A DNA stretch of 33,393 nucleotides. Source: an uncultured Bacteroidales bacterium. GTDB taxonomy: Bacteria > Bacteroidota > Bacteroidia > Bacteroidales > Muribaculaceae. This document shows positions 16,237-26,000 of this stretch, piece by piece. A program made the translations under genes and the position numbers. The notes under the pieces were generated by a model. That model was not told where the DNA came from. It worked only from the letters and a program-made list of their open reading frames with translations, and searched no databases. Position 1 is the stretch's first letter. The number at the start of each line of letters is the position of its first letter. The stretch covers positions 1 to 33,393 of the forward strand of contig CACYCT010000179.1 in assembly GCA_902772965.1 (NCBI GenBank), given 5' to 3'.

Positions 16237-17270
16237 TGCCGATTTCGGGTGAAGAAGTTGTATCGGTCGAGCCATGGGTTTTTACGTTCAAGAAGGAGGA
16301 TTAGTGCGATAAGCACGACTATCGCGATTGCGGTAAAGACGGGGAATTGCTCGTCGTGCCGGTTAAATGTGACGGTGGCGAGGTCGGTTTTAGCAAGTTT
16401 CTCGAGGGTTTCGCGCAGTGTCTGCACGGCGTCCGACGCGCCGCCGTTGATATACACACCCTTGCCCGAGGCTGCGATTTCCTGAGCCATCTTCTCGTTC
16501 AGGCGGGTGGTGACGGGCACGCCGTCATCGTCAAGCAGAAACGCGCCGTTGCCCATCGGGATTGCCCCGCCCTCGGTCGAGCCGACACCAATCACATTCA
16601 CCTGAATGCCTTGTTTGGCGGCTTGGTGGGCTGCGCCGACGGCATCGTCTTCAAAGTTCTCGCCGTCGGTGATGACGATGATGGTTTTCTGTGACTTCTT
16701 ACTCTGCGAGAACGACTGGGCGGCCAAGGCCACGGCGCCGCCGATGGCGGTGCCTTGCGTGGGTACGATGTTGGTCGTTATATCACTCAGGAAGAGTTTG
16801 GCCGAACTCAGGTCAGATGTCATCGGCATACGCATATAGGCATTTCCGGCGAAGACAATCAGCCCCACCTTGTCGTCTTTAAATGTTTCCATCATTTTCT
16901 GCACCAAGAGTTTGGCGCGTTGCAGGCGGGAGATGTCCTGATGGTTGTCGGTACTGGAGGCGTTCATCGAGTTGCTCACGTCGAGCGCCACCATCACCTC
17001 GATGCCGTGAACGGTGGTCTGGGTCTTGGAAGCGCCGGCGCGTGGGCGGGCCAGCACGACAATGAGCAAGGCGAGCAGCAACAGTTCAAGGCCGAGTTTA
17101 GCCCACGGCTTGTAGGGCGACACGTCGGGGGCAAGTTCCGCCACGCGCTCCGGGCGGCCATATGTGACGAGGTTTCGCCGACGCGCGGCGCGGCCCCACC
17201 AGAACAACAGGGCCACCACCGGGAGCAGCAACAGCAGATACAGATATTGTGGATATGCGAATGAGAACAT
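16233..17270 (-). CDS. batB: BatB, membrane-anchored VWA protein
   Basis: The start at 17270 (MFSFAYPQYL) lies 13 bp after the batA stop; an earlier in-frame ATG at 17315 would overlap batA. The 345-residue protein has a helix at about 8-25, a second at 58-75, a VWA domain with MIDAS residues D97-V-S-N-S and 'ITDGENFEDDA', and a C-terminal helix near 315-333. The domain should bind a divalent cation and a partner protein on the periplasmic side. BatA and BatB are paralogues with the MIDAS aspartate at the same position. Confidence 0.93.
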   Translation of the reverse strand: MFSFAYPQYLYLLLLLPVVALLFWWGRAARRRNLVTYGRPERVAELAPDVSPYKPWAKLGLELLLLALLIVVLARPRAGASKTQTTVHGIEVMVALDVSNSMNASSTDNHQDISRLQRAKLLVQKMMETFKDDKVGLIVFAGNAYMRMPMTSDLSSAKLFLSDITTNIVPTQGTAIGGAVALAAQSFSQSKKSQKTIIVITDGENFEDDAVGAAHQAAKQGIQVNVIGVGSTEGGAIPMGNGAFLLDDDGVPVTTRLNEKMAQEIAASGKGVYINGGASDAVQTLRETLEKLAKTDLATVTFNRHDEQFPVFTAIAIVVLIALILLLERKNPWLDRYNFFTRNRQ

Positions 17271-17283
17271 AACGGATAGTCTT

Positions 17284-18279
17284 CTATGGCGCGCGGCGGG
17301 CAACGGTGTAGTCAATCAGAATCGAAAGCAGGAGCAACACCAGTGCCGCGATGGCCCACGGGAGGTAGTGGTCTTGCGTTTGGGTGAAGTGTTGCACATC
17401 GAGGTGGGTCTTTTCGAGTTTGTCAATCTCGTTGAAGATCTGCTCAAGCACACCTTTGTTGGTGGCGCGGAAGTAACGTCCGCCGGTGGTTTGGGCAATT
17501 TTGCGCAGGGTGGCCTCGTCGATAACCACAGGCATGGTTTGGTACTGGATGTTCCCGGCATAATCGATGGCCACAGGATAGGGCGCGTTGCCGTTGCGGC
17601 CCACGCCGATGGTGTAGATCTTGATGCCGTACTGCCGGGCGATCTGCGCGGCGGTCAGAGGAGCGACCACGCCGGTGTTGTTACTGCCGTCGGTGAGCAG
17701 AATGATGCTCTTGCTCTTTGCCTTACCGCTCTTGATGCGGTTGATCGACGTGGCGATGCCGTCACCGATGGCGGTGCCGTCTTCAAGCATCTGCATCTTC
17801 ACTTGAGCGATCGCGTTAACCACCGTGGCGTTGTCCATCGTCATCGGCACTTGGGTGAAACTCTCGCCGGCGAAAATCACCAGGCCTATGTTGTCGTGCT
17901 CGCGGCCGCTGACAAAGCGTGTGGCCACGTCTTTGGCGGCTTCGAAACGGTTGGGGTTGAAATCGCGGGCGAGCATTGAGGTCGACACGTCAAGGGCTAC
18001 AATGATGTCGGTGCCTTCCACGTCGGACTCCGACCACGAGTCGCTGCTTTGCGGACGGCACAGAATCACAATCAGGCAGGCCAACGCGGCAAGCCGCAGG
18101 GCGAACACGAGGTGTCCGGCCCATACGCGCCACGAAGTTGGAAGGCGGCGAAAGGCGTCGGTGGCGCTCACGCGCAAAGTGGGAGTGGCCATGCGCCGGC
18201 TGTAGACGTACCATGCCACGAGGGGAATCAGCACGAGCAGCAGCCAGAGCCACAATGGGTGCAACAGTTGCAGTCTCAT
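17284..18279 (-). CDS. batA: BatA, membrane-anchored VWA protein
   Basis: A 331-residue protein with helices at about 9-27 and 57-75, a VWA domain starting with the MIDAS motif D97-V-S-T-S, then 'LLTDGSNNTG', and a final helix near 308-325 ('PWAIAALVLLLLSILI'). This is the standard BatA layout. It is expected to work with MoxR, which remodels VWA proteins. Its ATG overlaps the TGA of the upstream gene. Confidence 0.94.
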   Translation of the reverse strand: MRLQLLHPLWLWLLLVLIPLVAWYVYSRRMATPTLRVSATDAFRRLPTSWRVWAGHLVFALRLAALACLIVILCRPQSSDSWSESDVEGTDIIVALDVSTSMLARDFNPNRFEAAKDVATRFVSGREHDNIGLVIFAGESFTQVPMTMDNATVVNAIAQVKMQMLEDGTAIGDGIATSINRIKSGKAKSKSIILLTDGSNNTGVVAPLTAAQIARQYGIKIYTIGVGRNGNAPYPVAIDYAGNIQYQTMPVVIDEATLRKIAQTTGGRYFRATNKGVLEQIFNEIDKLEKTHLDVQHFTQTQDHYLPWAIAALVLLLLSILIDYTVARRAP

Positions 18280-19250
18280 CGGCGGGCCTCCTTTCCTTTG
18301 CGTTCGGGGTCGGCTTCGGGTTGGGGAAGTTCGACGGGCTTGGTTGCCTCAACAAAATTGAGCGCGCGCTGGTAGGCTACCTCGTTGTCGTCGGCCAGGG
18401 GTTTCTGCGCGGCGAATTTGACGATGTCGGCCATTTCGAGCACCATCGCGAGTTGGTCGCCGGCGGCCTCACCATTCTGCCGGAGGGTGCGCAGAATCTC
18501 GGAGGAGGTCATCTCCACGGCGTTGATACCGAACCGGCGGTCGATGTACATGCGCAAGATGTCGGTCAGGCCGGTGAAGTACTCTTTCTCCTGTCCTTTT
18601 TGCCAAAGTTGTTTGGCCTTGAGCGCTTGCAGGTTATGAATGGCCTCCTCGTAGGGGGGCAGGCGCTTGCGCTCTGGGCGTAATGGGTTACGGCCGTGGC
18701 GGTAATAGCGCATATAATAGTATACACCTCCGGCTATGAGCAACAGCAGCAACAGCCACGCCCACCAATAGTCGGAAATCCAATCGGGCAGCCAGTCGAG
18801 GAGCCGGAAAGGTACTTCCTCGGGGGGCTTGATGCCGATGATGGTTTGCGTGGTGTCGACGCGCACGGGAATCACCTTGAGCGACATGGCCTTCGACATG
18901 AACGTGTCCTTTCCGACCACATAGCGCAGCGGCGGAATCACGTACAGGCCGGAGTCAAACGACTGAATGGTATACGTTTGCGTGATCTGCTCCCGATTGT
19001 TGTCGAGCGCCGTGGTGTCGGCCGCCGACCGGCGGAGCACCTCCACGTATGCCTGCAGCGTATCTAAGCGGGATTCTATCAGGGTTCCGCGCGTTCCGCG
19101 GTCTTGCAGAATCTCGATGTGGAGTGTGTTGACGCGGCCCATCAGCACATGTGCGCTATCGAGGTGGGCCCTGATACTCACCGGAGCGGCCCAACCGGCC
19201 AGAGTCACGGCGATCATCGCCAACGTTATGATGTACTTGCGGAGTGTCAT
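18276..19250 (-). CDS. BatD-like membrane protein of the Bat cluster
   Basis: A 324-residue protein with a signal peptide (1-22), a beta-rich periplasmic region (about 25-150), a membrane helix near 161-178 ('WWAWLLLLLLIAGGVYYY') and a helical cytoplasmic tail containing 'LTDILRMYIDRRFGINAVEMTSSEIL'. It looks like a short BatD relative joined to a DUF4381-like tail; such a gene commonly sits between the DUF58 gene and batA in Bacteroidales. It probably tethers the complex and contacts MoxR or DUF58 from inside. Its exact role is not known. Confidence 0.8.
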   Translation of the reverse strand: MTLRKYIITLAMIAVTLAGWAAPVSIRAHLDSAHVLMGRVNTLHIEILQDRGTRGTLIESRLDTLQAYVEVLRRSAADTTALDNNREQITQTYTIQSFDSGLYVIPPLRYVVGKDTFMSKAMSLKVIPVRVDTTQTIIGIKPPEEVPFRLLDWLPDWISDYWWAWLLLLLLIAGGVYYYMRYYRHGRNPLRPERKRLPPYEEAIHNLQALKAKQLWQKGQEKEYFTGLTDILRMYIDRRFGINAVEMTSSEILRTLRQNGEAAGDQLAMVLEMADIVKFAAQKPLADDNEVAYQRALNFVEATKPVELPQPEADPERKGKEARR

Positions 19251-19271
19251 ACTGCATTCAACATTTGGCTG

Positions 19272-20141
19272 TTAACTTCGTCGCTGAAACAGGGCCATCA
19301 ACAACGGCACATAATCCTCGTCGGTGGGAATCGAGGCCAGGTCGACACCGCAGCGGGTGACCGTGTCGTGGAGGTGCTGCTGTCGCTCGTACCACCACCG
19401 GTCGTATGCCTGGCGCACCCGGCGGCTGCCGCTGTCGACCCACCGAACGGCTCCGGTCTCACTGTCCACCACACGGAGCAATCCGGCGTTGGGCAACTGT
19501 TGCTCGCGCTTGTCGTACACCTGCACGGCCATCAGGTCGTGCTTATGTCCGGCGATGGAAAGCGAGCGGTAGTAGTCGCCGGTGTCGATGAAGTCGCTCA
19601 CGAGAAAGACGGTGCACCGCTTCTTGAGCGCGTCGGTCATGTATTCAAGCGCGCGGTTGATATCGGTACCTGAACCCTCGGGGGTGAAATTGAGCAATTC
19701 GCGAATCACGAGCAGGATGTGCTTGCGGCCTTTTTTGGGCGGAATGAACTTCTCGATGCGGTCGGTGAAAAAGATCACGCCCACCTTGTCGTTGTTGGTA
19801 ATGGCCGAGAACGCGAGCGTGGCGGCCACTTCGGCCATCACTTCGCGCTTCACGTCACCCACAGCGCCGAAATTCCCGCTGCCGCTCACGTCAACGAGGA
19901 GCATCACCGTCAGTTCGCGCTCTTCCTCATACACCTTTACATAAGGCCGGTTGTAGCGCGCGGTGACGTTCCAGTCGATGTCGCGCACGTCGTCGCCGTA
20001 TTGGTACTCGCGCACTTCACTGAACGTCATTCCGCGACCTTTGAAGGCCGAGTGATACTCGCCCGCAAAAATGTTCTGCGACAAGCCCTTGGTCTTGATC
20101 TCGATTTTTCTGACCTTTTTCAGTAACTCGTTCTGCTCCAT
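19272..20141 (-). CDS. DUF58 / VWA-like cytoplasmic protein
   Basis: The start at 20141 (MEQNELLKKV) lies 13 bp after the moxR stop and gives 289 residues. The DUF58 signature 'REYQYGDDVRDIDWNVTAR' is at about 44-62, followed by a VWA-type MIDAS motif D84-V-S-G-S and 'VSDFIDTGDYYRSL'. DUF58 proteins are the usual partner of MoxR ATPases. No membrane helix is present. It is the second gene of the cluster. Confidence 0.93.
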   Translation of the reverse strand: MEQNELLKKVRKIEIKTKGLSQNIFAGEYHSAFKGRGMTFSEVREYQYGDDVRDIDWNVTARYNRPYVKVYEEERELTVMLLVDVSGSGNFGAVGDVKREVMAEVAATLAFSAITNNDKVGVIFFTDRIEKFIPPKKGRKHILLVIRELLNFTPEGSGTDINRALEYMTDALKKRCTVFLVSDFIDTGDYYRSLSIAGHKHDLMAVQVYDKREQQLPNAGLLRVVDSETGAVRWVDSGSRRVRQAYDRWWYERQQHLHDTVTRCGVDLASIPTDEDYVPLLMALFQRRS

Positions 20142-20154
20142 GGCGGTGAACAAA

Positions 20155-21150
20155 TCAAGGCACGGCAATCTTGTCGAGCATGTTGCTGATCATCTCGTCG
20201 GCCGAGATGTTGTTGGCCTCAGCCTCGTAACTCAGTCCGAGGCGGTGGCGCATCACGTCGTGGCACACCGCACGGACGTCTTCGGGAATCACATATCCGC
20301 GGCCACGCAGGAAAGCGTAGGCGCGGGCGGCAAGTGCCATACTGATTCCGGCGCGGGGCGAGGCTCCGAACGAGAGCAGACCGGCCATGTCTTTCAGCCC
20401 GTAATCGCTCGGGAAACGGGTGGCGAAAACGATGTCCACGATGTAACGCTCAATCTTCTCGTCTATGTAGATTTGTTGCACCACCGAGCGGGTGTCCACG
20501 ATATCGGCCGGGGTGACCAGCGGCTGCACGGGCTTGCGCTCCGCGGCAAGGTTCATCTTGATGATCTCGGCCTCCTCGGTTTTGCTCGGATACGAGATGA
20601 GCACCTTCATCAGAAAACGGTCGACCTGCGCCTCGGGCAAGGGGTAGGTTCCCTCTTGCTCAATGGGGTTTTGCGTGGCCATGACCAGGAAGGGGTCATC
20701 GAGCGAGAACGTCTGCTCGCCGATGGTTACCTGCCGCTCCTGCATCGCCTCGAGCAACGCGCTCTGCACTTTGGCCGGAGCGCGGTTGATCTCGTCGGCA
20801 AGAACGAAGTTGGCGAACACCGGACCTTTCTTCACCTCAAACGATTCGCGCTTGATGCTGTACACCATCGTGCCCACCACATCGGCCGGCAGCAGGTCGG
20901 GGGTGAACTGGATGCGGCTGTAACGCGCGTCAACCAGTCCGGCGAGGGTCTTGATGGCGAGGGTCTTGGCCAAACCAGGCACGCCTTCAAGAAGCACGTG
21001 ACCGTTGGCCAACAACGCGATCAGAAGCGAATCTATCAGATGCTTCTGGCCGACTATGGTGGAGTTCATACCCTGCTTGATCAGGTTGACGAAGCTGCTC
21101 TTACTGGCAATCAGGTCGTTAAGTTCTCTAATATTTACGTTTTCGTTCAT
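20155..21150 (-). CDS. MoxR-family AAA+ ATPase
   Basis: A 331-residue ATPase with Walker A G-V-P-G-L-A-K-T (56-63), Walker B 'VLADEINRA' (116-124), a sensor 'VMATQNPIEQEGTYPLPEAQVDRF' and arginine residues of the lid in 'FATRFPSDYGL'. These match the MoxR/AAA_3 family. It is thought to chaperone or activate the VWA proteins encoded behind it, using ATP in the cytoplasm. It is the first gene of the cluster, behind a consensus promoter. Confidence 0.95.
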   Translation of the reverse strand: MNENVNIRELNDLIASKSSFVNLIKQGMNSTIVGQKHLIDSLLIALLANGHVLLEGVPGLAKTLAIKTLAGLVDARYSRIQFTPDLLPADVVGTMVYSIKRESFEVKKGPVFANFVLADEINRAPAKVQSALLEAMQERQVTIGEQTFSLDDPFLVMATQNPIEQEGTYPLPEAQVDRFLMKVLISYPSKTEEAEIIKMNLAAERKPVQPLVTPADIVDTRSVVQQIYIDEKIERYIVDIVFATRFPSDYGLKDMAGLLSFGASPRAGISMALAARAYAFLRGRGYVIPEDVRAVCHDVMRHRLGLSYEAEANNISADEMISNMLDKIAVP

Positions 21151-21191
21151 AGTTTCAAACTCGAAAATAGGTTATAGCCTCTTTGGCAACG

Positions 21192-21224
21192 CAAAATTAT
21201 AGATTAAACTCCAATGCAAGCCAA
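21192..21224 (-). promoter_or_regulatory. Promoter of the moxR-bat gene run
   Basis: On the minus strand TTGG (21221-21224) is followed after 21 bp by an exact -7 box TAATTTTG (21192-21199), 41 bp before the moxR start codon. I see no equally good promoter inside the run that follows. Confidence 0.7.
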
Positions 21225-21385
21225 TCCAATGCGTTAAATAAATGAATATTAAGTTAGAAATGTTAAAACCACTGCGCGATGACATCAAAACATAAAAACA
21301 TTCAAACCAAGGCAGGATTTGTTTATCTTTAAAAATATTAAGTTAATATATATTAAATTCACATTTAATTTATCAAATATTTCGT
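21225..21385. other. AT-rich divergent intergenic region
   Basis: The 306 bp between moxR and the divergent lipoprotein gene hold no ORF with coding character. A 12-bp direct repeat AATATTAAGTTA occurs at 21245-21256 and 21334-21345; it might be a regulator site but could be chance in AT-rich DNA. Confidence 0.5.
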
Positions 21386-21412
21386 TATGTTTGCGAAAAA
21401 TATTTATTTTTG
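21386..21412 (+). promoter_or_regulatory. Promoter region of the small lipoprotein gene, two candidate -7 boxes
   Basis: Two exact TAnnTTTG boxes lie close together: TATGTTTG (21386-21393) and TATTTTTG (21405-21412). Neither has a clear TTTG at the ideal distance. The ATG is at 21457. Confidence 0.5.
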
Positions 21413-21456
21413 CGGCGTGAAATCTTAAACCCATTTATTCACTAAAATTTCATTCT

Positions 21457-21969
21457 ATGAAGAAGACCCTCTTAGTGCTTGCCGCCATGTTTGTGCTGAC
21501 CCTCACGGCCTGCAAAGACACCGCGACCCAAACCGAACAAACGGCCGACAGCGCCGCCGTCACTACCGAAGCAACTGCCGAGCAAGTTGACCCGCTCAAA
21601 ATGCCCACCCCCACAGGCGAGGCAGAGAAAGACGCAAAAGCATGCGTCGACTACCTGGTGGCTTCCATCAACGCGGCCAACGTAACCGATGAAGCCAGCA
21701 TGAAAGACCTTGACGCCAAAATGAATGAAGTGCAAAAAGCCTTCGAAGACTTCTACAAGGACAAACCCGAAGCCCAGAAAGCCTTTGACGAAGCAGGCAA
21801 AAAACTCGCCACGGAAATCGATCTGGAAAGCCTCCTCGCCAACAAAATGAAACAGGCGCTCGGCGACCAGTTGAAGAATGCCCCTGAAGAAGCGAAAAAA
21901 GCCGTTGATGAAGCGGTGAAAGATGCTGCCAAAGAAGCTAAAGACAAAATTAAAGACGCTGGCAAGTAA
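21457..21969 (+). CDS. Small helical lipoprotein of unknown function
   Basis: This 170-residue protein starts with a lipoprotein signal and lipobox L-T-A-C (Cys19), then a Thr/Ala/Glu-rich tether (about 20-55). The rest is predicted helical and very rich in K, E, D and A, with an N-terminal block 'DAKACVDYLVASINAANV' and a C-terminal 'EEAKKAVDEAVKDAAKEAKD' amphipathic stretch that resembles a coiled coil. No enzyme motif is visible. It is monocistronic, with promoter boxes in front and a hairpin behind. Confidence 0.8.
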   Translation: MKKTLLVLAAMFVLTLTACKDTATQTEQTADSAAVTTEATAEQVDPLKMPTPTGEAEKDAKACVDYLVASINAANVTDEASMKDLDAKMNEVQKAFEDFYKDKPEAQKAFDEAGKKLATEIDLESLLANKMKQALGDQLKNAPEEAKKAVDEAVKDAAKEAKDKIKDAGK

Positions 21970-21996
21970 CAAGCACTAAAATCCTCCACCCGAAAA

Positions 21997-22036
21997 ACGT
22001 CGGCCACGTGCAACCCACGCGACCGACGTATTTTCG
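21997..22036 (+). terminator. Probable terminator after the small lipoprotein gene
   Basis: ACGTCGG (21997-22003) pairs with CCGACGT (22023-22029), with an inner CGTG/CACG stem, and is followed by ATTTTCG. It begins 27 bp after the stop. Confidence 0.55.
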
Positions 22037-22107
22037 TGCCCATCCGGCATATCGCGACACCACCGTGAATTCCCAGCCCACAAAACGCCCATTTCCGGAA
22101 TAATTCG

Positions 22108-22115
22108 TAAATTTG
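22108..22115 (+). promoter_or_regulatory. -7 box of the flavin reductase-like gene
   Basis: TAAATTTG is an exact -7 box 28 bp before the ATG; no good -33 TTTG is seen at 19-21 bp upstream. Confidence 0.45.
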
Positions 22116-22143
22116 CAAAATCAATCCAAAACCGACAAATATT

Positions 22144-22839
22144 ATGAACCGACTTCTTCTCAGCCTCGCCGTCGCGCTCGCACTGACGGCATGCAACCAA
22201 CAGCAACAACCCGCAACGGATAACCAAAACACCAATCCGACAAACACCGAGAAACCCAAAGACGTTGCCGGACGACAGAACTTCGGCGCACAACACCCCG
22301 TCATCACCCCCCTGCCCTGCATCATGATCGCCACCTACGATGCCAACCGGAATCCCAACGTGATGATGGCCGCCTGGGGAGGACAATGCGGACCGAACCA
22401 CATCACATTCGAACTTTCCGCCCACAATACCACCGACAACATACGCCTCAAACGCGCGTTCACCGTCAGTTTCGCAACAGCCGACGACGTGGCAGAGTCG
22501 GACTATTTCGGCATCGTCAGCGCAAACGATGTGCCCGACAAAGTGGCAAAAGCGGGATTCACCGCAACCCCCAGCCCGAACGTAGACGCTCCCATCATCA
22601 ACCAGTACAAACTCACGCTCGAATGCCGCGTGGTCACATTTGACGAAGACGACAAAGGCGGCGCGCGCGTGGTGGGCGAAGTTGTCAACTGGAGCGCCGA
22701 CCCGAGTATCCTCAACGCCGAAGGAAAAGTCGACCTCGCCAAACTGCGCCCCATCGTATTCGACTCGGCAACAAACACCTACCGTGCCGTGGGCGACTCC
22801 GTAGGGCAGGCATGGGGCTCCGGGAAAAAATTCCAATAA
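22144..22839 (+). CDS. Flavin reductase-like FMN-binding lipoprotein
   Basis: A 231-residue protein with a lipoprotein signal (L-T-A-C, Cys17) and a Gln/Asn/Thr-rich tether, followed by an FMN-binding split-barrel domain of the flavin reductase-like family (PF01613). Visible family segments are 'PCIMIATYDANRNPNVMMAAW', 'HNTTDNIRLKRAFTVSFA', 'DVAESDYFGIVSANDVPDKV' and 'YKLTLECRVV'. Family members bind FMN and reduce flavins or other small acceptors, but a lipid-anchored form is unusual and its electron donor outside the cytoplasm is unclear. Confidence 0.87.
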   Translation: MNRLLLSLAVALALTACNQQQQPATDNQNTNPTNTEKPKDVAGRQNFGAQHPVITPLPCIMIATYDANRNPNVMMAAWGGQCGPNHITFELSAHNTTDNIRLKRAFTVSFATADDVAESDYFGIVSANDVPDKVAKAGFTATPSPNVDAPIINQYKLTLECRVVTFDEDDKGGARVVGEVVNWSADPSILNAEGKVDLAKLRPIVFDSATNTYRAVGDSVGQAWGSGKKFQ

Positions 22840-22960
22840 ACGGCTCTCCGGGGAATCTACAGAATATAGAGAATAAATAACCTCTATAGAATTTAGAATC
22901 TCTACATTTCCATCCCCCGCCTTAAACATTTTTCACACTTAACACAATAGATTGAATCAA

Positions 22961-22991
22961 GCCGTTTTGGAAAAAAGTTTTCCAAAACGGC
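22961..22991. promoter_or_regulatory. Perfect 14-bp inverted repeat upstream of dnaE
   Basis: GCCGTTTTGGAAAA (22961-22974) and TTTTCCAAAACGGC (22978-22991) are perfect complements around AAG. It sits 10 bp before the -33 box of the presumed dnaE promoter. It could be an operator, or a terminator for the upstream gene, though no T-run follows. Confidence 0.55.
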
Positions 22992-23001
22992 GAACTTTCT
23001 G

Positions 23002-23033
23002 TTTGCCGAAACAAAGAAATGTTTGTAACTTTA
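23002..23033 (+). promoter_or_regulatory. Probable dnaE promoter
   Basis: TTTG (23002-23005) is followed after 20 bp by TAACTTTA (23026-23033), one base off the TAnnTTTG consensus. It supports the dnaE start at 23084 rather than the longer reading frame from 22952. Confidence 0.6.
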
Positions 23034-23083
23034 CACCACTTTTTGAAAACATACCACACTCACGCATCTACACATTATTTAAT

Positions 23084-26000
23084 ATGACCCCGTTCGTACA
23101 CCTCCATGTACACTCACAATACTCCAAACTCGACGGCCAAGCCTCTATCCCCGCCATGGTGGAAAAGGCGATGGCCGACGGGATGCCCGGCATGGCCCTG
23201 ACCGACCACGGAAACATGTTTGGCGTCAAAGAGTTACACGATGTCTGCAACAAGAAAAACGCCAAAATCAACGACCAGATCAAAGCCCTGAAAAAGCAGA
23301 TCGGAACCCCGGAAGCCCCCGACGACATCGAGCAGCAGATCGCAGCGCTCGAGGCAAGCCGGTTCAAGCCCATTTTCGGATGCGAGGTGTACGTGGCCGA
23401 CACCGACCGCCGCACACACGTTGACAAATACGACATAGGACGCCACCTCATCCTGCTCGCAAAAAATCAGCAAGGCTACCGAAACCTGATTAAAATCGTT
23501 TCACACGCGTGGACTGAGGGAAAATACCAGCACCCGCGTACCGACAAGAGTGAACTCCAGCGATACCGCGAGGGTATCATCTGCTGCTCGGCATGCCTCG
23601 GCGGAGAAGTGCCCCGGCTCATTCTGCGGGGACAAATCAACGAGGCCAAGAAAGCCGTACAGTGGTACAAAGAAGTGTTCGGCGATGACTACTACCTTGA
23701 ACTCCAGCGGCATAAGGCAACCGTTGAGCGCGCCGCGCACGACACCTTCCCGAAACAACAGGAAGTGAACGCGGTTCTGATCCAGTTTGCCCAAGAGATG
23801 GGAATCAAACTGATCTGCACCAACGACTCACACTTCGTTAACCAAGACGACGCCGACGCGCACGAACGCCTCATCCTGCTCTCAACCGGAAAAACACTCG
23901 CCGACGAGAACACCATGCTCTACACCAAGCAAGAGTGGTTCAAGACCCAGCAGGAAATGAATGAGGTGTTCGCCGACATCCCCGAGGCACTCGAGAACAC
24001 CCTTGAAGTACTCAACAAGGTGGAGTTCTACACCATCGACCACAAACCCATCTTGCCCGATTTCCCCCTGCCCGAAGGATTCGACAACGAAGACGACTAC
24101 CTGCGCCACCTCGTTTACGAAGGCGCCGCGCGACGATGGCCCGAACTTGATGAAGAGCACCGCGAGCGACTTGAGTTCGAACTCGAAACCATCAAGAACA
24201 TGGGATTCCCCGGCTACTTCCTTATCGTGCAGGACTACATCCGCATGGCGCCCAAACTGGGTTGCTCGGTTGGACCCGGACGCGGCTCGGCCGCAGGCTC
24301 GGCCGTGGCTTATTGCCTTGGAATCACCAACATCGACCCCATCAAGTACGACCTCCTGTTCGAGCGTTTCCTCAACCCCGACCGTATCTCACTGCCCGAT
24401 ATCGACGTTGACTTCGACGACGACGGACGCGTGAAAGTGCTACAGTACGTCACCGAGAAATACGGCGCCGAGAAAGTGGCGCACATCATCACCTACGGCA
24501 CCATGGCAGCCAAACAGGCCATCAAAGACATGGCACGCGTCGAAGGACTGTCACGCTTCGACTCCGACCGACTCTCGAAAATGATTCCCGCCTCGCCAAA
24601 CGAGATGCCACTCATCCCGGGAGACAAAGACGGGAAAAGATACAAAATCACCATCAACAACTGCGTCAAGTGCTTCCCCGAGTTCGCCGGAGAACTTCAG
24701 AACCCCAACCCACTCGTGGGAGAAACCATCAGAATCGCGTCGAAACTCGAAGGAAACGTGCGCAACACAGGCGTGCACGCCTGCGGGGTGATCATCTGCC
24801 GGGACGACATCACCGACTGGGTGCCCATCAGCACAGCAACCGACAGCACCGGAGAATCCGTAATCGTCACACAATACGAAGGCTCTGTAATCGAATCCAC
24901 CGGACTGATCAAGATGGACTTCCTCGGACTGAAAAACCTGTCCATCATCCGGGATGCCCTGGCAAACATCAAACAGACACGCGGCATCGACATCGACATC
25001 GAAGCCATACCCATCGACGACCCGAAAACATTCCAACTCTTCTGCGAGGGACGAACAACGGGAACATTCCAGTTCGAATCCCCCGGAATGCAGAAGAACC
25101 TCATCCAGCTCCAGCCCAGCACCTTCGAGGACCTCATCGCCATGAACGCCCTCTACCGACCCGGACCCATGGACTACATCCCCGACTTTATCGCCCGAAA
25201 GCACGGACAAAAGCCCATCGTGTACGACATACCCTGCATGGAGCAGTACCTCAAAGACACGTACGGCATCACCGTCTACCAAGAGCAAGTCATGCTCCTG
25301 TCCCGACTGCTCGCAGGCTTCACCCGCGGACAAAGCGACACCCTGCGCAAAGCCATGGGAAAAAAGCAAATCAGCAAGATGCAGGAACTCGAGACACTCT
25401 TTTATGAGGGCGGACAAAAAAACGGATACGACAAAGAGGTGCTCGAGAAAATCTGGAACGACTGGAAAAAATTCGCCTCCTACGCATTCAACAAATCCCA
25501 CGCCACATGCTACTCCTGGGTGGCCTATCAGACGGCCTACCTCAAAGCCAACTACCCCAGCGAGTACATGGCCGCTCTGCTCACCCGAAACCGCTCCGAC
25601 ATCAAGAGCATAACCAAATTCATGGACGAGTGCAAAGCGATGGGCATCCGCGTGCTCGGCCCAGACGTGAACGAGAGTTTCCAAGAGTTCGCACCCAACG
25701 AGCAAGGCAACATCCGCTTCGGCCTCGCCGCCATCAAAGGAGTGAGTTCGGCAGCCGTCGACGCCGTCGTCGCAGAACGCCTCAAAGCCGGACCATTCGC
25801 CGACATCTACAACTTCCTTGAACGGATCAACCTCAGCGCATTCAACCGGAAAGCACTCGAAAGCCTCGCACTCGCAGGTGCTTTCGACAGCCTCGGCATT
25901 GACCGCGAGGCATTCTTCGCCGTCGACGACAGAGGAGCGACATTCTCCGAAACGCTCATCAAATTCGCACAACGGCTGCAGTCCGGAAAAGCGTCCATGC

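Noticed and set aside
22952..23083. 44-codon N-terminal extension of dnaE
   Set aside because: It runs through a 14-bp inverted repeat and the promoter boxes, and DnaE homologues begin at the PHP domain.
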